Positions 36,775 through 46,396 are shown, numbered from the stretch's first letter. The stretch is 64,000 nt of DNA from Verticiella alkaliphila (GCF_018904615.1 NZ_JADCNH010000003.1:62001-126000); one strand, 5' to 3'. Notes: generated by a model not told the origin, from the letters alone. Numbers and translations are program-made.

Positions 36775-37737
36775 TCACCGCGCCGGCGCACCTGCGATGC
36801 CGTTCTCGGGCGCCAGGCTCTGCAGCATCAGGTGCAGCAGGCGAGAATCATGCCCCCGCCGCCAGAGCGCGCGGACTTCCTGCGCCGCGTTCGGCACCTC
36901 CAGTGGCAGCACCGCCAACTGCCGGCGGTCGATGAGATCCTGCGCGTAGGCACGCGGCAGCAGACCGACCAGATCGCCGTCCAGCAGGAGCCTGGGCATC
37001 ACCGCCACCGAGTTGGCGATCACGCCGGGCCCTTCGGGGCGCATGCCGTGTTTGTCGAACAGGGTCTGCAACGCGGCATGGATGGCCGAGCCCTCAGGCG
37101 GCAAGATCCAGGGTTGGGAGGCGAGATCCGTCCAGCGCACGCGCTTGCGCGCCACGAGCGGATGCTGTGCGCTGCAGGCCAGCACCATCGGGTCGCGCCC
37201 GAGCAGGCGCTCCTGCAGATCCCCCGGATTGCGCCCGACGCGCGTGCGCGACACCACCAGATCCAGCGCTCCCTCGCGCAGCAGGGGAAAAAGTTCGTCG
37301 GTGGTGGCTTCCTTCAACGTGAGCGCCACCCCGGGCGCGCGCTGGCGTAGCCGTGCGACACCCCGCGCAACCAGGGTGGGCATGACGGTGGCCACCGCAC
37401 CCACTCGCAACGTGCCGGCCAGGCCTTCGCGCAGATCCTCGAGCTCGCGATGCGCCGCGTCCAGACTGTGCAGCACGTGCCGACCATGCCGGGCCAGCAC
37501 TTCGCCTGCGGCCGTCAGCACCACGGAGCGCCCCTGGCGTTGCACCACCGGCATGCCAAGCAATCCTTCGATCTCTCCCAGCTGCTTGGAGATGGCTGGC
37601 TGCGTCACATGGAAGAGCTCTGCCACGCGGCCTACCCGCCCCACCCGCTCCAGCGCGGCGAGCACGCGCAGGTGTCCCAGCTTCAGGCCGGATCGGAAAG
37701 CGCGGTCGAGATCCAGGGCGTCGGTCACGGCATTCAT
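36775..37737 (-). CDS. LysR-type regulator, divergent from Bug receptor
   Basis: 320 residues from the ATG at 37737; a TTG seven codons upstream is possible. HTH at about 18-75 (LKLGHLRVLAALERVGRVGRVAELFHVTQPAISKQL), CbsABC/PcaQ-like effector domain after it (GTLRVGAVATVMPTL). It faces away from the Bug-sulfatase-oxidase operon across a 104-base gap that contains an inverted repeat, so it probably controls that operon. Confidence 0.88.
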   Translation of the reverse strand: MNAVTDALDLDRAFRSGLKLGHLRVLAALERVGRVGRVAELFHVTQPAISKQLGEIEGLLGMPVVQRQGRSVVLTAAGEVLARHGRHVLHSLDAAHRELEDLREGLAGTLRVGAVATVMPTLVARGVARLRQRAPGVALTLKEATTDELFPLLREGALDLVVSRTRVGRNPGDLQERLLGRDPMVLACSAQHPLVARKRVRWTDLASQPWILPPEGSAIHAALQTLFDKHGMRPEGPGVIANSVAVMPRLLLDGDLVGLLPRAYAQDLIDRRQLAVLPLEVPNAAQEVRALWRRGHDSRLLHLMLQSLAPENGIAGAPAR

Positions 37738-37746
37738 TACCAAATG

Positions 37747-37772
37747 GTGATATGACAACGACTATATATCAC
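37747..37772. promoter_or_regulatory. Inverted repeat, candidate LysR operator
   Basis: GTGATAT-N12-ATATCAC, a 7-bp perfect repeat in the A+T-rich part of the divergent gap between the LysR gene and the Bug gene. Confidence 0.45.
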
Positions 37773-37841
37773 TACCCCTACCTCCCATGCTGATCGATAC
37801 TGCGGCCATACCCAAAACAGATCTGGTGCCGGAGACACACC

Positions 37842-38813
37842 ATGCCCTTGCCATCGCTTCGCCGTATCGCGCTCACCGTGGCCCTCGCGGCCACTGCCGT
37901 GACCCCCGCCCACGCCGCTGAATCCGTCACACGGCTCATCGTCGGCTTTCAGGCCGGCGGCGGCCTGGACGGCGTTGCGCGCGCGCTCGCCGATGCCCTG
38001 AGCCGCGACGGCAAACGCCGCGTGATCGTCGAGAACCGCCCCGGCGCGAGCGGCATGATCGCCATCGACAACATCCGCAGCGCCAAGCCGGAGGACGGCG
38101 TGCTCATCATCCTGCCCAGCGGCAGCATCACGATGACGCCGCATACACACAGCACGTTCCGCTACGACCCCGAGCGTGACCTCACGCCAGTGGCCCGCGT
38201 CGCGACCTACGCCCTCGGCATGGCCGTGACCCCGGGCACTCAGGTGACAGACTGGGCGAGCTACCTGAAGCAGGTCCGCACGGATGCAGCGCTGCGCACC
38301 TACGGCACGGCGGGCGTGGGGCTGTCGCCGCACTACGTCGGCGTGGAAGTGGGCAAGGCCATCGGCGTGGATATCGTCCACGTGCCGTACAAAGGTGCCG
38401 GCCCGGCCATCAACGACGCCGTCGGCGGCCAGATCCCGATGGTGATCTCCACCGTCCCGTCGCTGCTCACCATGGTGCGCGATCAGCGGCTGCGCCTGAT
38501 CGCGACATCGGGCGAGAAGCGCGACCCGAACACCCCGGATGTGCCCACGTTGCGCGAACTCGGCTACGACAAGCTCGCCGTCGAGGAATGGTTCGGCGTG
38601 CTCGCACCGGCGGGCCTATCGGCGGACGCTGCTCAGCAATGGAACACTGAGATTAATGCGGCGCTGCAGACCCCGGCCCTGCAGCAGGTCCTGAAAACGC
38701 AGGGCTTCGTGCCGGCGCCCGCTTCTCTCGCCGAATTCACGGGCCTCGTGCAGTCGGATTACCGCCGCTGGCAGCAGGAGCTCAAGGACACCGGCGACAC
38801 CTTCGCGAACTGA
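37842..38813 (+). CDS. Bug-family tripartite tricarboxylate transporter receptor
   Basis: 323-residue periplasmic receptor (TctC/Bug family). Signal peptide 1-26 (AHA cleavage). The VGFQAGGGLDGVARAL and VENRPGASGMIAIDNI segments are the two ligand-loop signatures. No TctA/TctB membrane genes are nearby. The stop overlaps the sulfatase start by one base (TGATG), implying that the ligand and the sulfatase substrate belong to one pathway. Confidence 0.92.
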   Translation: MPLPSLRRIALTVALAATAVTPAHAAESVTRLIVGFQAGGGLDGVARALADALSRDGKRRVIVENRPGASGMIAIDNIRSAKPEDGVLIILPSGSITMTPHTHSTFRYDPERDLTPVARVATYALGMAVTPGTQVTDWASYLKQVRTDAALRTYGTAGVGLSPHYVGVEVGKAIGVDIVHVPYKGAGPAINDAVGGQIPMVISTVPSLLTMVRDQRLRLIATSGEKRDPNTPDVPTLRELGYDKLAVEEWFGVLAPAGLSADAAQQWNTEINAALQTPALQQVLKTQGFVPAPASLAEFTGLVQSDYRRWQQELKDTGDTFAN

Positions 38814-40258
38814 TGCCCATGCCACGACACAACGTCCTCATCCTGCTCTCGGACGAGCACAACGCCCAGGTGATGGGCTGCGCGGGTCACCCGCTCGTGC
38901 GCACCCCCCGCCTGGACGCGCTCGCGGCCGAGGGCACGCGCTTCACGAATGCCTACACGGCCTCGCCGATCTGCGTGCCGGCGCGCGCCAGCATCGCCAC
39001 CGGGCGATACGTGCATGAGCACCATTGCTGGGACAATGCCATCGCCTACCAGGGCCAGCCTGCAAGCTGGGGGCATCGACTGCAGGCGCAGGGCGTGCCC
39101 GTGGAATCCATCGGCAAACTCCACTATCGCAACGAGACCGACAGCACGGGCTTTGACCGCCAACAGCTTGCGGCACACATCATGGATGGCATCGGCCAGG
39201 TGTGGGGTTCGGTGCGCGAGCCCCTGCCCGATCCGGCACCGACCGCACCGCTCTTCAAGCAGATCGGCGCGGGCGAGAGCAGCTACAACCGCTTCGACAT
39301 GGGCGTGGCCGACCAGGCGATCGCGTGGCTGCGCGAGCGCGATGCCGGCGACGAGCGCCCCTGGGTCCTCTTCCTGGGCTTCGTCGCGCCGCACTTTCCC
39401 CTGATCGTGCCCCAGGAATACCTGGATCTCTACCCGCTGGCCGACATCCCGCTGCCCACCCAGCACCCGGATCGCGGCTACGTGCGCCACCCCTGGGTGG
39501 AGCGCCATGCGCAGTTCAGCCGTCATGACGAGCAGCTCGGCACGGACGAGCGCCGCCGCCTTGCCATCGCGTCGTACCTGGGTCTGACAACCTTCATGGA
39601 TACGCAGCTCGGCCGCGTGCTCGATGCGCTCGCCGAGACAGGTCAGGCCGAGAACACCACCGTGATCTATTCCAGCGACCACGGCGACAACCTCGGCGAG
39701 CGTGGTCTCTGGAACAAATGCACGCTCTATCGGGACTCGACCGCCGTGCCGCTGATCGTGCGTGGCCCTGGCGTGCCTGCAGGCCGCGAGGTGAAGACCA
39801 CCGCGTCGCTAGTCGATCTCTTTCCGACCATCCTGGCCGCCACGGGCACGCCCATGGCGCCGGCCGACGCCGATCTGCCCGGCCTTGACCTCACAGCGCT
39901 CGCCCAGGCGTCGGATGATCCCGCGCGCTATGTGCTCAGCGAATACCACGCCATTGGCTCGGAGGCCGCGGCCTATCTGCTCGCAGACGCTCAGCACACG
40001 TACCACGCCTATGTCGGCCACCCGCCCGAGCTCTTCGACATCCAGGCCGACCCGGCCGAGCGGAACGATCTCGCGCAAGATCCGGCGCACGCAGACACCC
40101 TGGCCCGGTTCGAGGCACAATTGCGGGCCATGCTCGACCCGGAGGCAGTCGATCGCCATGCCAAGGCGGATCAGCGCGCGCTGATCGAGCGCTTTGGGGG
40201 GCGCGAGGCTGCCCTCACCACCGGAACGCCCGGCGCCACCCCGGTGCCGTCAGCCTGA
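38813..40258 (+). CDS. Sulfatase, choline-sulfatase-like
   Basis: 481-residue sulfatase without signal peptide. Active-site signature CVPAR at 54-58 followed by ASIATGR (Cys54 to formylglycine), metal-site LLSDEHN at 11-17, and YSSDHGDNLGE near residue 285. Coupled to a Bug receptor and followed by an FAD-linked oxidase, so it probably desulfates an imported organosulfate in the cytoplasm. Confidence 0.9.
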   Translation: MPMPRHNVLILLSDEHNAQVMGCAGHPLVRTPRLDALAAEGTRFTNAYTASPICVPARASIATGRYVHEHHCWDNAIAYQGQPASWGHRLQAQGVPVESIGKLHYRNETDSTGFDRQQLAAHIMDGIGQVWGSVREPLPDPAPTAPLFKQIGAGESSYNRFDMGVADQAIAWLRERDAGDERPWVLFLGFVAPHFPLIVPQEYLDLYPLADIPLPTQHPDRGYVRHPWVERHAQFSRHDEQLGTDERRRLAIASYLGLTTFMDTQLGRVLDALAETGQAENTTVIYSSDHGDNLGERGLWNKCTLYRDSTAVPLIVRGPGVPAGREVKTTASLVDLFPTILAATGTPMAPADADLPGLDLTALAQASDDPARYVLSEYHAIGSEAAAYLLADAQHTYHAYVGHPPELFDIQADPAERNDLAQDPAHADTLARFEAQLRAMLDPEAVDRHAKADQRALIERFGGREAALTTGTPGATPVPSA

Positions 40259-40297
40259 CCGGGCGAGCGCTTGCGTAATCTCGCTTTGCTGAACACC

Positions 40298-41644
40298 ATG
40301 ACCGACGCCGCCCTGCCCCAGCCCGATCCCACCGTCGACCCGCGCTTCTGCGCTGACTGGAGCGGCCTGACACGCGGCACGCCCAGCGCGGTCTACCGGC
40401 CGCGCAACACGGAGGAAGTGAGCGCGCTGCTGCGGGATTGCCATGCCCGGGGCCAGGCCGTCACCATCCAGGGCGGACTCACCGGCCTGGCCGGGGGTGC
40501 CGTCCCCGCCGATGGCGACGTCGTGCTCAACCTGGAACGGATGAGCGCGATCGAGGCCATCGATACGCTCGAAGGCGTCATGACCGTGCAGGCCGGCGCC
40601 ACGCTGGCAGCGGTGCAGGCGGCCGCCGCCGAGGCAGGCTGGTTCTTCCCGGTGGACCTGGGTGCGCGCGGCTCCTGCCAGATCGGTGGCAATGCCGCCA
40701 CCAACGCCGGCGGCGAGCGCGTGGTGCGCTACGGCACGCTGCGCGACAGCGTGCTGGGCGTGGAGGCCGTGCTGGCCGATGGCACCGTGCTGTCTTCACT
40801 CACGCGGCTGGTCAAGAACAGCGCCGGTCTGGATCTGCGCTTTCTCTTCATCGGCTCCGAAGGCATGCTGGGCGTGATCACCCGGCTCACGCTCAAGCTG
40901 CAGCCCACGCCCGCCCCGGCCGTCACCGCGTTCGCGGCAGCCACCTCACCCACGGCGCTTGCCGGCCTGCTGCGCGAGCTCAAGCGCGCGCCCGGGGTCA
41001 ATCTGACGGCTTTCGAGTTCATGTCCGGCGCCTTCATCGACATGGCCGCGCAGCTGTCGGGCGAAACCTGCCCGATCGCGCCGGGCCAGCCCTGGTACGT
41101 GCTGATCGAATCCGCCGAACACCCCCGTGCCGACGGCGGCAGCGCCCTGCAGGATGCGCTCGAACACGCGCTGGGCGAAGAGACCATCCTCGACGCCACG
41201 CTGGCCACCAGCCTCACCCAGGCCGAGGCCATCTGGCGGCTGCGCCAGAGCATTCCGGAAATGCTCACGCATCTGAAGCCCACCGTGAATTTCGACTGCG
41301 GCCTGCCCTGGGTGGAGATGGACGGCTTCATCGCGCGGGCGGACGCCGTCATGCGCGAACGCTTCCCCGCAGCCACGCATCTCTTCTTCGGGCACATGGG
41401 CGACAACAACATCCACCTCATGACCGGGCCGCATCGCCCAGAAGACATGCTGGCCGTGGAGACCTGCGTCTACGACGAACTGCGAGGTCGCCAGGGCACG
41501 ATCAGCGCCGAGCACGGGATCGGTTTCATCAAGAAGCCGTTTCTCGCGCACACGCGCAGTCAGGCCGAGATCGACACATTGCGCACGCTGAAGACGGCGC
41601 TGGATCCCAAGGGCATCCTCAATCCGGGCCGGGTGATCGACTAA
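40298..41644 (+). CDS. FAD-binding oxidoreductase, D-2-hydroxy-acid dehydrogenase type
   Basis: 448-residue flavoprotein of the GlcD/D2HGDH group. The PCMH FAD domain shows QGGLTGLAGGAVP near 62-74 and GGNAATNAGGERVVRYG near 130-146. The C-terminal domain has the metal-site GHMGDNNIHL and the SAEHGIGFIKK close. The ATG at 40298 is preferred; a TTG at 40271 would add nine residues. Likely oxidises the hydroxy acid released by the upstream sulfatase. Confidence 0.87.
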   Translation: MTDAALPQPDPTVDPRFCADWSGLTRGTPSAVYRPRNTEEVSALLRDCHARGQAVTIQGGLTGLAGGAVPADGDVVLNLERMSAIEAIDTLEGVMTVQAGATLAAVQAAAAEAGWFFPVDLGARGSCQIGGNAATNAGGERVVRYGTLRDSVLGVEAVLADGTVLSSLTRLVKNSAGLDLRFLFIGSEGMLGVITRLTLKLQPTPAPAVTAFAAATSPTALAGLLRELKRAPGVNLTAFEFMSGAFIDMAAQLSGETCPIAPGQPWYVLIESAEHPRADGGSALQDALEHALGEETILDATLATSLTQAEAIWRLRQSIPEMLTHLKPTVNFDCGLPWVEMDGFIARADAVMRERFPAATHLFFGHMGDNNIHLMTGPHRPEDMLAVETCVYDELRGRQGTISAEHGIGFIKKPFLAHTRSQAEIDTLRTLKTALDPKGILNPGRVID

Positions 41645-42596
41645 TCCTGCGCCGCCGGCGAGGCGGCACGGCGCCCGTATCGACGGGCGCGGCGCTCGTC
41701 GACGCCTCGCTCGACAACCATTCGGCCACCAGCTCGGCCGCCGCCGGCAGCGGCTGTTCCTCGCGCAGACACACCGCGAAGCGCCGTTGGGCCCAGGCGT
41801 CGGCGAGCGGCACGACGGCCAGTTGCCGTGCCTCGGCGTAGGCCAGGGCCGCCTCGAGCGGCACCACGCTGATGGCAAGCCCTGCCTGCACCACCCGCAG
41901 CATCGAATCGAGATTGGACACGGTGACCCGCTGCACCAGCAGACGGCCGGCCTGGGCTGCCGCACGGCGCAGCACGGCCGTGACGGCCGCCGCCGCAGGC
42001 ATGCACACGTGCTCTTCGTCGAGCGTATCCAGGAAGTGCAGCTGCGGCGCGCCTGCGAGCGGATGATCCCGGGCCGTGACGACGGCAAGCTGGTCCGACC
42101 GGTAGGGCCGCGTGGCCAACCCCTGGAAATCCGCCGCGTCCCAGCACACGCCCAGTGGCGCCATCCCTTCGCGCACGAGACGCACGACGTCGGGACTCAA
42201 GGCCTCCTCGAGTTCGATGCGGATGTGCCGATGCGCCGGATCCCGTAGAAAGCGCGCCACGTCGTCGGCCAGGCCCACGGCGATGGCCGAGGCCGTGGCT
42301 GCCACGCGGACATGGCCGCGCACCCCGGCAGCATGTTCGAGCATGTCGCGCTCGATGCCTTCGCACTGCGCGAGGATGGCATGGGCGCGCAGCAGCAGGG
42401 CCTGCCCTGCCGCCGTCACCTCCACGCCGCGCCGGCGGCGCACGAACAGGCGCTGGCCGAGAGTGTCCTCCAGGGCCGCGAGACGCTTGCTGATCGCCGA
42501 GCCCACCAGATTCGCATGCTCCGCCACGCGCGTGATGCTGCCGGCTTCGCAGACGCGCACGAAGAGCCGAAGGCTGGTCAGGTCCACATCCCTCAT
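41619..42596 (-). CDS. LysR-type regulator, divergent from HMG-CoA lyase-like operon
   Basis: 325 residues. HTH at 5-64 (LTSLRLFVRVCEAGSITRVAEHANLVGSAISKRL), effector domain with VRVAATASAIAVGL. The last 26 bases overlap the end of the oppositely oriented oxidoreductase gene. The gap to the rightward HMG-CoA-lyase-like gene is 105 bases and holds a LysR-type box. Confidence 0.9.
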   Translation of the reverse strand: MRDVDLTSLRLFVRVCEAGSITRVAEHANLVGSAISKRLAALEDTLGQRLFVRRRRGVEVTAAGQALLLRAHAILAQCEGIERDMLEHAAGVRGHVRVAATASAIAVGLADDVARFLRDPAHRHIRIELEEALSPDVVRLVREGMAPLGVCWDAADFQGLATRPYRSDQLAVVTARDHPLAGAPQLHFLDTLDEEHVCMPAAAAVTAVLRRAAAQAGRLLVQRVTVSNLDSMLRVVQAGLAISVVPLEAALAYAEARQLAVVPLADAWAQRRFAVCLREEQPLPAAAELVAEWLSSEASTSAAPVDTGAVPPRRRRRISRSPGPD

Positions 42597-42612
42597 CCTG
42601 CGCCCCTTGATA

Positions 42613-42625
42613 TTCCTTTCAGGAA
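42613..42625. promoter_or_regulatory. Candidate LysR box
   Basis: TTCC-TTTCA-GGAA, an inverted repeat with T-N11-A spacing, 17 bases upstream of the LysR start and 77 bases before the divergent gene. Confidence 0.35.
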
Positions 42626-42701
42626 ACTCACAGGTGCCAAATTACCATCAAACGATGTATTCGGAATGCCTATAGTGGGGTATCACGCCGAGGACGCCCC
42701 C

Positions 42702-43652
42702 ATGCCGACTGCCTTTCCCCCCTTCCAGCTGCCGGACCCCGGCACGGCCGTTCATGTCCGGGAGGTGGGCCTGCGCGACGGCCTGCAAAGCCTGGATCGC
42801 ATCGTCCCCACGGCGCACAAGATCGCCTGGGTGGATGCCGCCCACGCGGCCGGCATCCGCCAGATCGAAGTGGGCTCCTTCGTGCCAGCAGATCGGGTAC
42901 CCCAGATGGCGGACACCGCACAGGTGCTCGCGCATGCGCGTACGCTTTCCGGGCTGACGGCGTCGGTGCTGGTACCCAACCTGCGGGGCGCGCGTGCGGC
43001 GCTGGAACACGGCGCCCACCTGCTGCTCGTGCCCCTGTCGGCCAGCCACGCTCACAGCCTGGCGAACCTGCGCAAGACCCCGGACGACGTCGTGGCCGAA
43101 GTGGGCCGCGTCAGGGCCGAGCGTGACGCGCTCGGCTCGCCAACCCGGATCGAGGCGGGCGTGGGCACCGCGTTCGGCTGCACGCTGCAAGGCGAGGTCG
43201 CGCCCGACGAGGTGCTGCGTCTCTTGCAGGCCTTGCTCGATGCCGGCGCCGATCAGGTCAGCCTGGCCGACACCGTGGGCTTCGCCGATCCGGGCGCCGT
43301 CTCCCGGCTCTTCGAGCGCGCCCGGCGCCAGGTGGGAGACCGCCTGGTGGGCGGCCACTTCCACGACACGCGCGGCCTCGCGCTGGCCAACACGGTGGCC
43401 GCGCTGGGCCAGGGTGTGCGCGGCTTCGACAGCTCGCTGGCAGGCATCGGCGGCTGTCCCTACGCCCCCGGCGCCAGCGGCAACACGGCCACGGAAGACC
43501 TCGCCTACATGCTGCACGCCATGGGCTACGACACCGGCATTGCCCTGCCGGCGCTGCTCGAGTTGCGCAGGCAGGCTGCGCAGTGGCTCGACGGCGAGAC
43601 CTTGCGCGGCGCCCTGAGCCTGGCCGGCCTGCCGCGCCTGCTGACACACTGA
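42702..43652 (+). CDS. Hydroxymethylglutaryl-CoA lyase family protein
   Basis: 316-residue TIM-barrel lyase that cleaves a 3-hydroxyacyl-CoA, classically HMG-CoA to acetyl-CoA and acetoacetate. EVGLRDGLQ at 21-29, metal-site GGHFHD at 217-222, and the loop GGCPYAPGASGNTATED with catalytic Cys252 are all present. Paired with a CoA-transferase 11 bases downstream, so a free dicarboxylic 3-hydroxy acid is probably activated and then cleaved. Confidence 0.92.
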   Translation: MPTAFPPFQLPDPGTAVHVREVGLRDGLQSLDRIVPTAHKIAWVDAAHAAGIRQIEVGSFVPADRVPQMADTAQVLAHARTLSGLTASVLVPNLRGARAALEHGAHLLLVPLSASHAHSLANLRKTPDDVVAEVGRVRAERDALGSPTRIEAGVGTAFGCTLQGEVAPDEVLRLLQALLDAGADQVSLADTVGFADPGAVSRLFERARRQVGDRLVGGHFHDTRGLALANTVAALGQGVRGFDSSLAGIGGCPYAPGASGNTATEDLAYMLHAMGYDTGIALPALLELRRQAAQWLDGETLRGALSLAGLPRLLTH

Positions 43653-43663
43653 CTGGAGCCCTC

Positions 43664-44872
43664 ATGTCTTCGCCTTCCGAAGCCCCCCCACCCGCCCTGC
43701 CACTCGCGGGCATCCGCGTCGTCGAGTTCACCCACATGGTCATGGGGCCGACCTGCGGCATGATCCTGGCCGACATGGGCGCGGACGTCATCAAGGTCGA
43801 ACCCGTGGGCGGGGACCGCACGCGACACCTGCTGGGCGCCGGCGCCGGCTTCTTCCCGATGTTCAACCGCAACAAGAAGAGCGTCGAACTCGACCTGCGC
43901 TCCGAAGGTGGCCTGGAGGCCGCGCGCCGCCTGTGCGCCAGCGCCGACATCGTCGCCGAGAACTTCAAGCCCGGGGTCATGGCCAAGTACGGCCTGGATT
44001 ACGCGACGCTCAGCCAGACCCAGCCAGGCCTCATCTACGTGACCTGCAAGGGCTTCCTGCCCGGGCCCTACGAGCATCGCACCGCGCTGGACGAGGTGGT
44101 GCAGATGATGGGCGGGCTCGCCTACATGACCGGCCGGCCGGGCGACCCGCTGCGGGCAGGCACCAGCGTCAACGACATCATGGGCGGCATGTTCGGGGCC
44201 ATCGGCGCCCTGGGCGCCCTCGCCCAGCGCCGGGAGACCGGCCGCGGCCAGGAGATCCAGAGCGCGCTCTTCGAGAACAACATTTTCCTCGTCGCCCAGC
44301 ACATGCTGCAGTATGCGGTCACGGGCCAGCCCGCCGCGCCGCTCCCGGAGCGCATCTCGGCCTGGGCGCTGTACGACGTCTTCCAGGTGGCAGACGGGCC
44401 AATCTTCCTCGCGGCCGTGAGCGATGCGCAATGGAAGGTCTTCTGCACGATCCTCGGCTTCGAGGACCTCCTGGCCGACCCCACGCTCGCCACCAACAAC
44501 GATCGGGTACGGGTGCGGGCGAGCTTGCTGCCCGTGCTGCGCGAGCGCCTCGCACATCGCACAGTGGCCGAGTTGTCCACCTTGTTCGAAAGCCACGGTC
44601 TTCCCTTCGCCCCGATCAACCGCCCCGAGTGGCTCTTCGACGACCCGCACCTGGCGGCGACCGGCGGACTGGCCCCCGTCACGCTGCCCGACGGCGAACG
44701 GGCCGGCACCGCGGTCCAGGCCGCGCTCATGCCCATCACTATGGCCAATCAACGGCTGGGGGTGCGGCTCGACCCGCCTCGCCAGGGCCAGCATACCGAC
44801 GAGCTGCTGGCCGAACTCGGTTTCGACGCCGCCACGCTGCACGCATTACGACAACAAGGCGCGATCGGCTGA
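43664..44872 (+). CDS. CaiB/BaiF family III CoA-transferase
   Basis: 402-residue formyl-CoA-transferase-type enzyme. N-terminal GIRVVEFTHMVMGPTCGMILADMGADVIKVE is the family fingerprint. At the expected catalytic Asp position it has FENN with Glu174; whether this is standard for the subgroup I cannot say. CTGGAG lies before the ATG. With the lyase it resembles a 3-hydroxy-3-methylglutarate or related acid pathway. Confidence 0.92.
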   Translation: MSSPSEAPPPALPLAGIRVVEFTHMVMGPTCGMILADMGADVIKVEPVGGDRTRHLLGAGAGFFPMFNRNKKSVELDLRSEGGLEAARRLCASADIVAENFKPGVMAKYGLDYATLSQTQPGLIYVTCKGFLPGPYEHRTALDEVVQMMGGLAYMTGRPGDPLRAGTSVNDIMGGMFGAIGALGALAQRRETGRGQEIQSALFENNIFLVAQHMLQYAVTGQPAAPLPERISAWALYDVFQVADGPIFLAAVSDAQWKVFCTILGFEDLLADPTLATNNDRVRVRASLLPVLRERLAHRTVAELSTLFESHGLPFAPINRPEWLFDDPHLAATGGLAPVTLPDGERAGTAVQAALMPITMANQRLGVRLDPPRQGQHTDELLAELGFDAATLHALRQQGAIG

Positions 44873-44901
44873 GCCGGCGACGCCATTCCGAGGAGACAGC
44901 C

Positions 44902-45888
44902 TTGACCACCCCCATCAGCCCCGTACGCCGCCGCGTGCTCACCGCCAGCGCCCTTGCCGTGGCGGCGCTCGCCATGCGCCCGCTCGTCGCCCAGACCAAC
45001 GGCAGACCGATCCGCCTCATCCTGCCGATCAGCGCCGGCTCGGGCGTGGACACCATCACCCGCGCCGCCGGCCCCGCCTTGACGCGCGCGCTGGGCAACA
45101 CGGTGGTGATCGAGAACATGCCGGGTGCCGGGGGCATCATCGGCACCTCGGCCATCGTGCGCGAACCGCCGGACGGCCACACGTTGGGCATGGTGTCGAA
45201 CAACCACGTCATCTTCCCCAGCGTCTTCAAGAGCGTGCCTTTCGACGCGCTGGCCGACATCACCCCGATCTCGGTGATCGGCGCCACGCCCTTCGTGCTG
45301 GTGGCCCATCCCTCATTGCCCGCGAACAACGCGACGGAACTGGTCAAGCTTCTGCAGGCCAACCCCGAGGCGTACAACTACGCCTCGTCCGGCAACGGCA
45401 CCACGCTGCACCTGGCGGTGGAAATGTTCCTGCAAAAAGCCGGCGTGAAGGCACGGCACATTCCGTATCGCGGCTCTGGCCCCATGACGGCAGACATCAT
45501 GGGCAATCAGGTGCAGTTCGGCGTGCTGTCGCTGCCGGCCGTGGCGCCGCACATCCAGAGCGGCGCGCTCAAGGCGCTGGGCCTGTGCGGGCGCGCGCGC
45601 AGCCCCCTGATGCCCGAACTGGCCACGTTGGCCGAACAGGGCATTCCGGATTACGAGATGGAAGGCTGGTTCGCGCTCATCGGGCCCAAGGGCATGGACC
45701 CGGCCCAGGCGCAACGCCTGTACGAGGCCACGCGCAAGGCTTTCGAGGATCCGGAGACGCAACGGGCGATGGCAGCGCAAGGCAATCGCATCGCCCCACG
45801 CGACCCGGCGGCCAGCCGGGCATACTTCGAGAGCGAATTCCGCAAGTACGCCGACGTGGTCAAGGCGGCGCGAATCGAAGCGCAGTAA
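44902..45888 (+). CDS. Bug-family tripartite tricarboxylate transporter receptor
   Basis: 328-residue periplasmic receptor. I set the start at the TTG at 44902, which has GAGGAGA 6 bases upstream; no ATG fits. An RRR near the N-terminus (PVRRRVLTASALAVAALAM) looks Tat-like, ending before QTNGRPIRLILPISAGSGVD. The second loop ENMPGAGGIIGTSA is conserved. Third gene of the lyase/CoA-transferase operon, probably the importer receptor for the same acid. Confidence 0.9.
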   Translation: MTTPISPVRRRVLTASALAVAALAMRPLVAQTNGRPIRLILPISAGSGVDTITRAAGPALTRALGNTVVIENMPGAGGIIGTSAIVREPPDGHTLGMVSNNHVIFPSVFKSVPFDALADITPISVIGATPFVLVAHPSLPANNATELVKLLQANPEAYNYASSGNGTTLHLAVEMFLQKAGVKARHIPYRGSGPMTADIMGNQVQFGVLSLPAVAPHIQSGALKALGLCGRARSPLMPELATLAEQGIPDYEMEGWFALIGPKGMDPAQAQRLYEATRKAFEDPETQRAMAAQGNRIAPRDPAASRAYFESEFRKYADVVKAARIEAQ

Positions 45889-45946
45889 GGGCCGCAGGTA
45901 CAGGCACGACGCCGGCCCGCACGGGAACGGGAGCCCGGCTGCCGGC

Positions 45947-46396
45947 TCAGCGCTCCGGCGCGTTCGCGATGATGCGCAGCATGACCGAGCGCATGAGCTC
46001 AGTCTCTTCGACCGACACGCCCTGCAGCAGCTCGGCCTCCAGCGCCAGCACTGACTTCAGCAAAGTCTGGAAGAGTCGCTTGCCCTGACGCGTGATACGG
46101 ATCTGCACAGCCCGGCTGTCGGCCGTACAGGCGCGGCGCTCCACCAGGGCGCGCCCCTCCAGGACCTTGAGCGAGCGGGACAGCGTGGATTGCTCGGTCA
46201 GCGTGGCATCACCGAGCGCGCTCAACGTCAGCCCTTCATCCACGGTGGTCAGAAAGGCCAGCACGCGCCAGTGCGTGAGCGTGAGACCCTGCGGCTCGAG
46301 CACGGTCTGCAGGCGGGCGTTGATGAGCGTGGTCGTGCGGTTGATGAGGTACGGCAGGAACATCCCATGGCCGGGATACGGCGGTGCTGCGGCCAT
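45947..46396 (-). CDS. MarR-family transcriptional regulator
   Basis: 149 residues with winged HTH at about 35-105 (LTLTHWRVLAFLTTV, then LTEQSTLSRSLKVLEGRALVERR). The ATG at 46396 has GGAGGG 9 bases upstream; the open frame beyond it is antisense noise. Last gene of the minus-strand transporter operon, 5 bases after the permease, so it likely controls that operon. Confidence 0.9.
   Translation of the reverse strand: MAAAPPYPGHGMFLPYLINRTTTLINARLQTVLEPQGLTLTHWRVLAFLTTVDEGLTLSALGDATLTEQSTLSRSLKVLEGRALVERRACTADSRAVQIRITRQGKRLFQTLLKSVLALEAELLQGVSVEETELMRSVMLRIIANAPER

Noticed and set aside
40271-40297. TTG start for the FAD-linked oxidase
   Set aside because: The ATG at 40298 matches the family start better; the TTG lacks a ribosome site.
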